Source of the DNA: Ignavibacteriota bacterium
GTDB lineage: Bacteria; Bacteroidota; Ignavibacteria; UBA10030; UBA6906
Direction of reading: 5' to 3'
Length of the DNA: 5,133 bases
Assembly: GCA_016209805.1 (NCBI GenBank)
Contig: JACQVJ010000029.1
Span: forward strand, 1 to 5,133
In this document: one piece after another, positions 1 to 5,133 of the stretch
Layout: each line of letters opens with the position of its first letter
Numbering within the stretch: the first letter of the stretch is position 1
Position numbers and translations under genes: made by a program
Notes under the pieces: model-generated
What the model was told of the DNA's origin: nothing
What the model saw: only the letters and a program-made list of their open reading frames with translations
Database searches by the model: none

Positions 1-389
1 CGCCAATACCATTCTTTCCAAACTTCATGTACCGGGACTTGATTGCCTGGTCTTTTGGCCTTCTTAGTTTGATCGGTCTCGCGGTAATGATGCCCTGGGG
101 TCTTGGTCATAAGGCTGATCCTCTGGCATCGGCACCACTCGGCATCCGGCCGGAATGGTATTTTCTTCCTTTGTATCAGTCGTTAAGGATGGTTCCGGCA
201 AGAATGTTCTCAATCAGCGGTGAGCTATTGGTAAACTCGCTCGTGGCCGTAGCAACGGCAGTCTGGATCATGATTCCTTTTCTCGATAGACAATCAAACA
301 AGGGTAAGCAAAGTAGAGTCTTTAGCATACTTGGGGTGTTGATCATGCTCTTTCTGTTAACAACGATACTCTTGGCGTACACGACTTGA
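1..389 (+). CDS. Cytochrome bc complex cytochrome b, C-terminal part (partial, 5' end outside window)
   Basis: This is the C-terminal domain of a cytochrome b/b6-type quinol oxidase subunit, equivalent to subunit IV of b6f complexes. It sits in the cytoplasmic membrane and passes electrons from quinol towards cytochrome c. The reading frame is open from base 3, and the residues before the first Met at 27 (PIPFFPNF, running into MYRDLIAW) already match the family. The Met is therefore internal and the gene begins outside the window. Three hydrophobic helices are visible (about bases 45-100, 225-285 and 320-380). The Qo-site motif PEWYFLP lies between the first two, at 150-170, and is followed by the family-typical YQSLRMVPARM stretch. 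The haem-ligand histidines belong to the N-terminal half, which is not here. I cannot tell whether this is one full-length cytochrome b or a separate subunit-IV gene. The stop codon is TGA at 387-389, and a small membrane protein gene follows at once. Confidence 0.93.
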   Translation, partial: PIPFFPNFMYRDLIAWSFGLLSLIGLAVMMPWGLGHKADPLASAPLGIRPEWYFLPLYQSLRMVPARMFSISGELLVNSLVAVATAVWIMIPFLDRQSNKGKQSRVFSILGVLIMLFLLTTILLAYTT

Positions 390-394
390 TCAGA

Positions 395-625
395 ATGATT
401 CAGAAGATTCGGCTGAAGGTACTGTATCTCAGCAGAGCGTTGTTGATCGGCGTGTGGGGTGCTGCGCCTGCTTGGGCGCAGGAGAATCCAAACGAGGAGA
501 TTATCTTTCCGGTTTACGCAGATCGGTTGCTGATGCTTGGATTGGTTGTCGTGTTGATTGGAGGGATGATTGTTTTGCTCAATGTCCGTCGACGGCAGGC
601 AGACAGAACTTCTGGTATCTCATGA
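395..625 (+). CDS. Small membrane protein with signal peptide, downstream of cytochrome b; function unknown
   Basis: I do not recognise this 76-residue protein. Its N-terminus is basic (MIQKIRLK), followed by a hydrophobic stretch (about residues 15-27) and a plausible signal peptidase site, AWA before QE at residues 28/29. A short acidic segment (ENPNEE) follows, then one transmembrane helix at about 45-63 and a positively charged tail (RRRQADR). The predicted mature protein is a single-helix protein with its N-terminus outside and C-terminus in the cytoplasm. The ATG at 395 lies 5 bases after the cytochrome b stop. A TTG at 386 in the same frame would overlap that stop and is an alternative start; neither has a clear ribosome binding site. 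Position suggests a small accessory or assembly subunit of the cytochrome bc complex. The topology also resembles short CcmD-like cytochrome c biogenesis proteins, but I see no diagnostic motif. That the gene is real is fairly likely; its function is inference. Confidence 0.72.
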   Translation: MIQKIRLKVLYLSRALLIGVWGAAPAWAQENPNEEIIFPVYADRLLMLGLVVVLIGGMIVLLNVRRRQADRTSGIS

Positions 626-665
626 AATACAAATAAGGTATATTATGTCAAGCGATCTTTCTTAG
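626..665. other. Convergent intergenic spacer, no clear terminator
   Basis: These 40 bases separate the stop of the small membrane protein gene (plus strand) from the stop of purL (minus strand). The stretch is AT-rich. I found no stable GC-rich stem followed by a T-run on either strand, so there is no recognisable intrinsic terminator for either transcription unit here. Confidence 0.6.
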
Positions 666-2921
666 TCACAAACCCATCCGTCTGGAAAGACTCCCCTCAT
701 ATCTCTCAGCAATTGCTTCAGTCATTAAGTCGACGCTGTCGTTGATTCTCAGTCTGGAGCCACCGACGGTACCAATCACTTGCATTGGGATATTATGTGC
801 TTCTGTCAGTTCTAGTACCCTCGGCAAATTCCTCTCTTCGATCGTAACAACAATACGTGATTGATCCTCTCCAAAAAGTTTGAGGTCCTCTCGCCCATGA
901 TTTTCTCGGAAGAAAATCTCGGCACCAAGGAAACTGTTGCGACTGATAATGCAACACTCAGCGACTGCGACTGCGAGGCCGCCCTCTGAACAATCGTGGG
1001 CTGACTTCAGCAAATTCTGTCCGATTGCATCCAGGCAGCACTGCTGAAGTCGCCGCTCACAGTCCAAATCGATGGGCGGAGCATCCCCTGCAACAGTGTG
1101 ATAGGCCACAGCGAGATATTCTGAGCCGCCAACGTGTCCGGTCGTTGGGCTACCAATCAGCACAATGAGATCACCCTCGTTCTTGAACGTTGCAGTAACA
1201 GCAGCTGTGACATCCTCCACCAGACCAAGCATACCAATTACGGGCGTTGGATAAACGGATCCCGACGGGCTTTCGTTGTAGAAGCTTACATTGCCGCCAG
1301 TGACGGGAGTATTCAATGCTCGGCACGCTTCACCGATACCACGGACTGCCTCCTTGAATTGCCAGTACACTTCAGGCTTATATGGGTTTCCAAAGTTAAG
1401 GCAGTTAGTAATCGCCAGTGGTATTGCCCCTGTACACACAACGTTGCGCGCAGCCTCCGCTACGGCGATCATCCCACCCAACTGAGGATTGAGGTAGACG
1501 TAACGACTATTACAGTCAACCTTGAGGGCCAATCCCTTAAGTGACCCTTTGATAAAGCATACCGCTGCATCAGCTTCACTTAATACCACACTATTGGTTC
1601 GCACCATTCCGTCATACTGCTCATAGACCCATCTCTTGCTTGCAATATTTGGAGAACCCACAAGATCAAGAAGAATTGCATTCATGTTCGTCGGAACTGG
1701 AAGCGAAGCCGGATCAAACGCTCGAGTTTCCCTTAAATACTCTGGCTCCCTCGCTTCCCTTGTGTACACCGGAGCACCCCCGCCAAGAACCAGCGACTCC
1801 GCCGGGACGTCAGCCACAATCTCGTCTTCGTACCAAACAACAAGCCTATCATTATCTGTAACCTCTCCAATAATTTCCGCCTGGACATCCCATTTCGAAA
1901 AGATTTTCGCTACATCCTCTTCATGGCCCCGCTTCACAACTACAAGCATTCGCTCCTGCGACTCCGAAAGCATGAGTTCGTACGCCGACATCCCCAACTC
2001 TCTTCTTGGAATCCGATCGAGGTTTATTCTCATCCCGCTCTTGCCCCGTGCACTCATCTCAGAAGTTGAACAAGTAATCCCTGCGGCACCCATGTCCTGA
2101 ATTCCCACAAGGTATCCCGAACGGATCGCCTCAAGTGACGCTTCAAGGAGGAGCTTCTCCGTAAAAGGATCGCCAACCTGTACGGATGGTCTCCGCGACT
2201 CTGATTCACTGGTGATTTCTTCAGATGCAAACGTTGCCCCGTGAATCCCATCCCGCCCTGTTGCTGAACCGACAATCATGACAGGGTTGCCCGATCCCTT
2301 GGCCACTGCGCTCGCCCACTCCCCGTGTTTTACCAGCCCAACTGCCATCGCATTTACGAGCGGATTCTCTTCGTAACAAGGCTCGAAATACACTTCACCT
2401 GCCACGGTCGGCACACCGAAGCTGTTGCCGTAATCACCGATTCCCTTCACAACTCCCTTGAAGAGATATTTTGTTCGAGGGCTATCAAGTTCACCAAACC
2501 TCAGCGAGTTCAGAGCTGCAATCGGACGGGCACCCATAGTGAAGATATCGCGCATGATGCCTCCAACACCGGTCGCCGCTCCTTGGTATGGCTCAACCGC
2601 CGACGGGTGGTTATGACTTTCGATCTTAAACGCCACGGCGAGTCCATCGCCGATGTCCACCAGTCCTGCATTCTCTTCGCCAGCACTCACCAAGAGTCGC
2701 CCACCCGAACGAGGAAGAGTCTCCAACACTGCAATGGAGTTCTTGTAGCTGCAATGCTCGCTCCACATAACGCTGTAGATACCGAGTTCCGTGTAGGTTG
2801 GAATCCTCCCCAGAATTTCTAGTATCCTCGAGTACTCTTCTTCAGTGAGTCCGTGTTCGATAGCCAGTTCCAGGGTGACCATCGGCTCACGCACGGTTTT
2901 TGATTCGCTCTTCGTTTCCAT
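666..2921 (-). CDS. purL: Phosphoribosylformylglycinamidine synthase, small-type PurL
   Basis: PurL converts FGAR, ATP and glutamine-derived ammonia to FGAM, the fourth step of de novo purine synthesis, in the cytoplasm. At 751 residues it is the small type, which works with separate PurS and PurQ; neither is in the window. It shows the duplicated AIRS-like N and C domains. In the first half are [11 protein letters not shown] with the family's conserved His at residue 56, ESHNHP at 101-106, [12 protein letters not shown] at 165-176, [14 protein letters not shown] at 220-233, [15 protein letters not shown] at 275-289 and LSESQERM at 318-325. In the second half are [10 protein letters not shown] at 436-445, [11 protein letters not shown] at 512-522, [11 protein letters not shown] at 541-551 and [15 protein letters not shown] at 641-655. 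The frame is intact. I chose the ATG at 2921, which starts 4 bases after the carrier-protein stop. A TTG at 2933 overlapping that gene and an ATG at 2882 are alternatives, and none has a well-spaced Shine-Dalgarno. It is the last gene of the minus-strand unit. Confidence 0.97.
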   Translation of the reverse strand: METKSESKTVREPMVTLELAIEHGLTEEEYSRILEILGRIPTYTELGIYSVMWSEHCSYKNSIAVLETLPRSGGRLLVSAGEENAGLVDIGDGLAVAFKIESHNHPSAVEPYQGAATGVGGIMRDIFTMGARPIAALNSLRFGELDSPRTKYLFKGVVKGIGDYGNSFGVPTVAGEVYFEPCYEENPLVNAMAVGLVKHGEWASAVAKGSGNPVMIVGSATGRDGIHGATFASEEITSESESRRPSVQVGDPFTEKLLLEASLEAIRSGYLVGIQDMGAAGITCSTSEMSARGKSGMRINLDRIPRRELGMSAYELMLSESQERMLVVVKRGHEEDVAKIFSKWDVQAEIIGEVTDNDRLVVWYEDEIVADVPAESLVLGGGAPVYTREAREPEYLRETRAFDPASLPVPTNMNAILLDLVGSPNIASKRWVYEQYDGMVRTNSVVLSEADAAVCFIKGSLKGLALKVDCNSRYVYLNPQLGGMIAVAEAARNVVCTGAIPLAITNCLNFGNPYKPEVYWQFKEAVRGIGEACRALNTPVTGGNVSFYNESPSGSVYPTPVIGMLGLVEDVTAAVTATFKNEGDLIVLIGSPTTGHVGGSEYLAVAYHTVAGDAPPIDLDCERRLQQCCLDAIGQNLLKSAHDCSEGGLAVAVAECCIISRNSFLGAEIFFRENHGREDLKLFGEDQSRIVVTIEERNLPRVLELTEAHNIPMQVIGTVGGSRLRINDSVDLMTEAIAERYEGSLSRRMGL

Positions 2922-2925
2922 ACAC

Positions 2926-3420
2926 CTATTCAAGCAACATTAACAGCTCGCCCTTTTCCACGGGTTTCCCTTTCACAACGTGGATTGTTTTCACCTTACC
3001 TGGTTGATGCGCTTTGATTTCATTTTCCATTTTCATTGCTTCGAGAACAATCAGTCCTTGTCCTTCCGTTACATCGTCGCCAACATCAACTTCGATATTC
3101 ACGATGAGTGCAGGCATGGGAGCGTGAACTTCGAATCTTTTCCGGATAGCTCCGGCTTGACGGTCATATTTTTTTAGGAGCCTCGTTCGTTCAGTCTCAA
3201 CGATGACCTCCTGCGCCACGCCGTTTACGAGAGTCTCATAGACATTACCCAACTTCTCGGCGATAACCTTGTACGAGCGGTTGTTCAGCAAAACAGAGAA
3301 TGTACAACGATCGAGTTGCCGGACTTGAGCAGACAATGACGAGCCGTCAACACGTACCAGTCCCTCCGGCTCAACTAAGACCGGATACGTCCGGTTGCTT
3401 ACTGTTACTATGTAACTCAA
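2926..3420 (-). CDS. Biotinyl carrier (BCCP-type) subunit of an acyl-CoA carboxylase
   Basis: This 164-residue protein carries the biotin that shuttles CO2 from the biotin carboxylase to a carboxyltransferase. The C-terminal biotinyl/lipoyl domain (about residues 96-164) contains [19 protein letters not shown] and the biotinylation motif EAMKMENE, with Lys130 the expected acceptor. The usual Gly of the APMPG turn is Ala here (residue 104). The N-terminal ~90 residues are predicted to be beta-rich ([35 protein letters not shown]). They resemble the region linking carboxylase and carrier domains in fused propionyl-/methylcrotonyl-CoA carboxylase alpha chains, and this is unlike classic AccB linkers. 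The start is TTG at 3420, one base after the accC stop. It is supported by GAGG at 3428-3431 with a 7-base gap and by the absence of any early in-frame ATG. The gene is translationally coupled to accC. The substrate (acetyl-, propionyl- or other acyl-CoA) cannot be decided here because the carboxyltransferase is absent. Confidence 0.93.
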   Translation of the reverse strand: MSYIVTVSNRTYPVLVEPEGLVRVDGSSLSAQVRQLDRCTFSVLLNNRSYKVIAEKLGNVYETLVNGVAQEVIVETERTRLLKKYDRQAGAIRKRFEVHAPMPALIVNIEVDVGDDVTEGQGLIVLEAMKMENEIKAHQPGKVKTIHVVKGKPVEKGELLMLLE

Positions 3421-3421
3421 C

Positions 3422-4981
3422 TCAGGACCTCATGTTGTTGACTCTCTGTAGCTTCCATTTTGTTAAACCGGCATGGTTGGTTGAATCTCCCCGGCCCACG
3501 CGGCCGTCCTTCACAACGTAGGTTCCGACTGACGAAAGTGATTGCGCTTGCAAAGAATTGTCTTCCATCATGGCACAGACAAGTGCAGCTGCAGCTTCTT
3601 CATCGTCGGAAAGTCGAGCTAATCGTTCAGGTTTGAAGTACATTGGAATGAAATGAGTATCGAAATCTCCTTCGATAAACTTCGGATGGTCAAGAATGAA
3701 CAGGCAGAAGGGAATATTCGTCTTTACTCCAAGAATCTCGTATTCGCGAAGCGACCTTTTCATCCGACTGATCGCCTCGTTTCGGGTACCACCGTGGGCG
3801 ACAAGCTTCGATATCATCGGATCGTAATACACCGAGATTTCTCCACCTTGCTTCACCCCCCTGTCTTCGCGTATTCCTGGTCCCTGACTTGGCACAAGGT
3901 GCGAAATTCTTCCTGTCGATGGAAGGAACCCATTCGAAGGATCCTCAGCGTAGATACGGCATTCAATCGCATGACCGCGGAAACTGACCTGCTCTTGCTC
4001 AAACGGTATCCTCTCCCCCATCGCTACTCTTAGCTGCAGAGCCACAAGATCCACCCCGGTTCTCATTTCAGTGATCGGATGTTCTACCTGCAGCCGCGTG
4101 TTCATTTCGAGGAAATAGAAATTCCTGTTTTTGTCGACCAGGAATTCAATCGTGCCGGCGTTGTGATAGTTGCACGCTTTTGCTGCCCCCACTGCGGTGG
4201 CTCCCATGCGTTGACGCAACTTCTCGTCAACGATCACTGAAGGTGTTTCCTCAATTACCTTCTGATGTCTCCGCTGAATCGAGCATTCGCGCTCCCCAAG
4301 GTGGATTGTATTACCATGATGATCTGCGATGATCTGGAACTCAATGTGTCTTGGACTTTCAAGGTACTTCTCAATGTACACCCGCCCATCGCCAAATGCT
4401 GACAGCGCTTCAGACGTTGCTCCATTGAATGCTGATTGCAGGTCGTCCACTTTGTGTACCACCCTCATCCCCTTCCCACCACCACCCGCAGCTGCCTTGA
4501 TGAGGATTGGCAAACCGTGGCGCATACAGAAATCTCTCGCCTCTTCGATATTGTCAATTGCACCCGGTGTGCCCGGTACGATCGGCACATTGGCTTTCAT
4601 CACAAGCTTACGGGCTTCAGTCTTGTCGCCCATTGTTTTGATCGACTCAGGTCCCGGCCCAACGAAGATAAGCCCGGCTTCGGCTACTCGTTTTGAGAAA
4701 TCGGCATTCTCTGAGAGAAAACCATACCCCGGATGAATGGCGGTTGCGCGCGTTCGCTTGGCAACATCAATGATCTTATCGATCACGAGGTAGCTTTCGC
4801 GAGACGGAGGCGGACCGATGTTGAACGCCTCATCGGCCATCAAGACATGCGGTGCGTGAAGGTCCGCATCCGAGTACACTGCAACAGTCGCAATCCCCAT
4901 CTCCTTGCAGGTACGAATTATCCGAACAGCGATTTCACCACGATTCGCAATAAGAACTTTTTCTATATGCCGAACTGCCAT
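3422..4981 (-). CDS. accC: Biotin carboxylase subunit of acetyl-/propionyl-CoA carboxylase
   Basis: This enzyme uses ATP and bicarbonate to carboxylate biotin on the carrier protein encoded next door. It is a 519-residue cytoplasmic ATP-grasp protein. In order it shows the N-terminal biotin carboxylase fold (KVLIANRGEIAVRIIRT, residues 8-24; HPGYGFLSENADF, 83-95) and the ATP-grasp core with GDK (Lys120), Lys162 and the glycine-rich loop AAAGGGGKGMRVV (163-175). Next come RHIEFQI (211-217), RECSIQRRHQKVIEE (231-245), IEFLVD (278-283) and LEMNTRLQVEHPITE (291-305), which carry the expected metal- and bicarbonate-site residues Glu279, Glu292, Asn294, Arg296 and Glu300. RGHAIECRIYAEDP (335-348) includes Arg342. 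All expected catalytic residues are present. The protein is about 70 residues longer than E. coli AccC (about 449); the extra tail (about 450-519) has an acidic/alanine-rich helix and ends without a biotinyl domain. The ATG at 4981 directly follows the mutS2 stop and has GGAG 6 bases upstream. Confidence 0.96.
   Translation of the reverse strand: MAVRHIEKVLIANRGEIAVRIIRTCKEMGIATVAVYSDADLHAPHVLMADEAFNIGPPPSRESYLVIDKIIDVAKRTRATAIHPGYGFLSENADFSKRVAEAGLIFVGPGPESIKTMGDKTEARKLVMKANVPIVPGTPGAIDNIEEARDFCMRHGLPILIKAAAGGGGKGMRVVHKVDDLQSAFNGATSEALSAFGDGRVYIEKYLESPRHIEFQIIADHHGNTIHLGERECSIQRRHQKVIEETPSVIVDEKLRQRMGATAVGAAKACNYHNAGTIEFLVDKNRNFYFLEMNTRLQVEHPITEMRTGVDLVALQLRVAMGERIPFEQEQVSFRGHAIECRIYAEDPSNGFLPSTGRISHLVPSQGPGIREDRGVKQGGEISVYYDPMISKLVAHGGTRNEAISRMKRSLREYEILGVKTNIPFCLFILDHPKFIEGDFDTHFIPMYFKPERLARLSDDEEAAAALVCAMMEDNSLQAQSLSSVGTYVVKDGRVGRGDSTNHAGLTKWKLQRVNNMRS
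3428..3431 (-). promoter_or_regulatory. Ribosome binding site deciding the TTG start of the carrier protein
   Basis: GAGG on the minus strand lies 7 bases before the TTG at 3420, within the last codons of accC. There is no nearby in-frame ATG or GTG giving a full-length protein, so this site is the main support for the unusual start codon. Confidence 0.65.
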
Positions 4982-5133
4982 TTAGTGCTCCGTTAATTCA
5001 ACAACAGTTGCACCGGTTCCCCCTTCATTCCATTCGCCTAGGCGATATGATTTTACCCTTGGATGCTGTGAGAGAAAATCCGCGATTCGTTTGCGCAGCG
5101 CACCTGTACCTTTGCCGTGAATGATGTCAACAC
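4982..5133 (-). CDS. mutS2: Endonuclease MutS2, C-terminal Smr domain (partial, 5' end outside window)
   Basis: Only the last 49 codons lie in the window, reading leftwards from 5131 to a TAA at 4982-4984. They encode the end of an Smr domain: [16 protein letters not shown] with the HGxGxG nuclease-fold motif, then [18 protein letters not shown], the usual closing strand of MutS2 proteins. MutS2 is a MutS-like ATPase with a C-terminal Smr nuclease; family members have been linked to suppression of recombination and, in Bacillus, to rescue of collided ribosomes. The MutS core is not visible, so another Smr protein is formally possible, but the [17 protein letters not shown] ending is characteristic of MutS2. 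The stop codon abuts the accC ATG (TAAATG), which suggests co-transcription and translational coupling. Confidence 0.88.
   Translation of the reverse strand, partial: VDIIHGKGTGALRKRIADFLSQHPRVKSYRLGEWNEGGTGATVVELTEH
4988..4991 (-). promoter_or_regulatory. Ribosome binding site of accC
   Basis: GGAG on the minus strand lies 6 bases before the accC ATG, inside the last codons of mutS2. It supports the chosen start and the close coupling of the two genes. Confidence 0.7.

Noticed and set aside
454..636. A 60-codon frame overlapping the small membrane protein in another frame
   Set aside because: It is Cys/Trp-rich with no signal or membrane logic. The alternative frame gives a coherent signal peptide and helix and sits correctly after cytochrome b.
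630..660. TTGACA next to TATAAT-like bases on the minus strand, looking like a promoter
   Set aside because: The two boxes are adjacent and not about 17 bases apart. At 17 bases from TTGACA there is only ATTTCA, and the product would be antisense to the cytochrome genes with no gene to drive.
1636..2100. Open frame of 154 codons on the plus strand opposite purL
   Set aside because: It is rich in Ser/Thr/Arg, as expected of a reverse-complement shadow, and lies wholly within purL.
2325..2822. Open frame of 165 codons on the plus strand opposite purL
   Set aside because: It is antisense to highly conserved PurL sequence, resembles no known protein, and has no promoter or gene-like context.
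4329..4736. Open frames on the plus strand opposite accC
   Set aside because: They are fully antisense to the conserved ATP-grasp core, with proline/serine-rich translations typical of shadows.
1..5133. Possible novel defence, mobile or RNA-based system
   Set aside because: Apart from the small membrane protein and a 40-base spacer, all sequence is taken up by recognised housekeeping genes with intact frames. I saw no repeats, array, integrase, transposase or toxin-antitoxin pair.

Overview
The window (about 50% GC, gene-dense, no mobile elements) looks like ordinary bacterial chromosome. It holds two gene groups that converge on each other. The organism is not certain. The combination of a menaquinol-type cytochrome bc gene, small-type PurL, MutS2 and a split biotin-dependent acyl-CoA carboxylase, with weak or absent Shine-Dalgarno sequences at several starts, would fit the Bacteroidota/Chlorobi/Ignavibacteria (FCB) area. 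This placement is inferred from general family resemblance and not from a marker gene.

Left, plus strand (1-625): the 3' end of a cytochrome b gene (three C-terminal membrane helices and the Qo-site PEWY motif) is followed within a few bases by a 76-residue membrane protein with a probable cleavable signal peptide and one C-terminal helix. These are the last genes of a respiratory-chain transcription unit whose start lies outside the window.

Right, minus strand (5133 down to 666): four genes packed head to tail. They are the last 49 codons of mutS2 (Smr nuclease domain), accC (biotin carboxylase), a biotinyl carrier protein gene, and purL (FGAM synthase, small type). The junctions are 0, 1 and about 4 bases, so they almost certainly share one mRNA with coupled translation. 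No promoter is visible within this group; it must lie beyond the right edge. AccC and the carrier protein form the biotin half of an acetyl-/propionyl-CoA-type carboxylase. The carboxyltransferase partner is not in the window. PurL acts in de novo purine synthesis and would need PurS and PurQ encoded elsewhere. The four genes share no obvious pathway.

The two units end tail to tail with 40 bases between stop codons (626-665) and no recognisable hairpin terminator. I found no RNA gene, CRISPR array, insertion sequence, phage gene or clearly novel system. The least explained element is the small membrane protein after cytochrome b.
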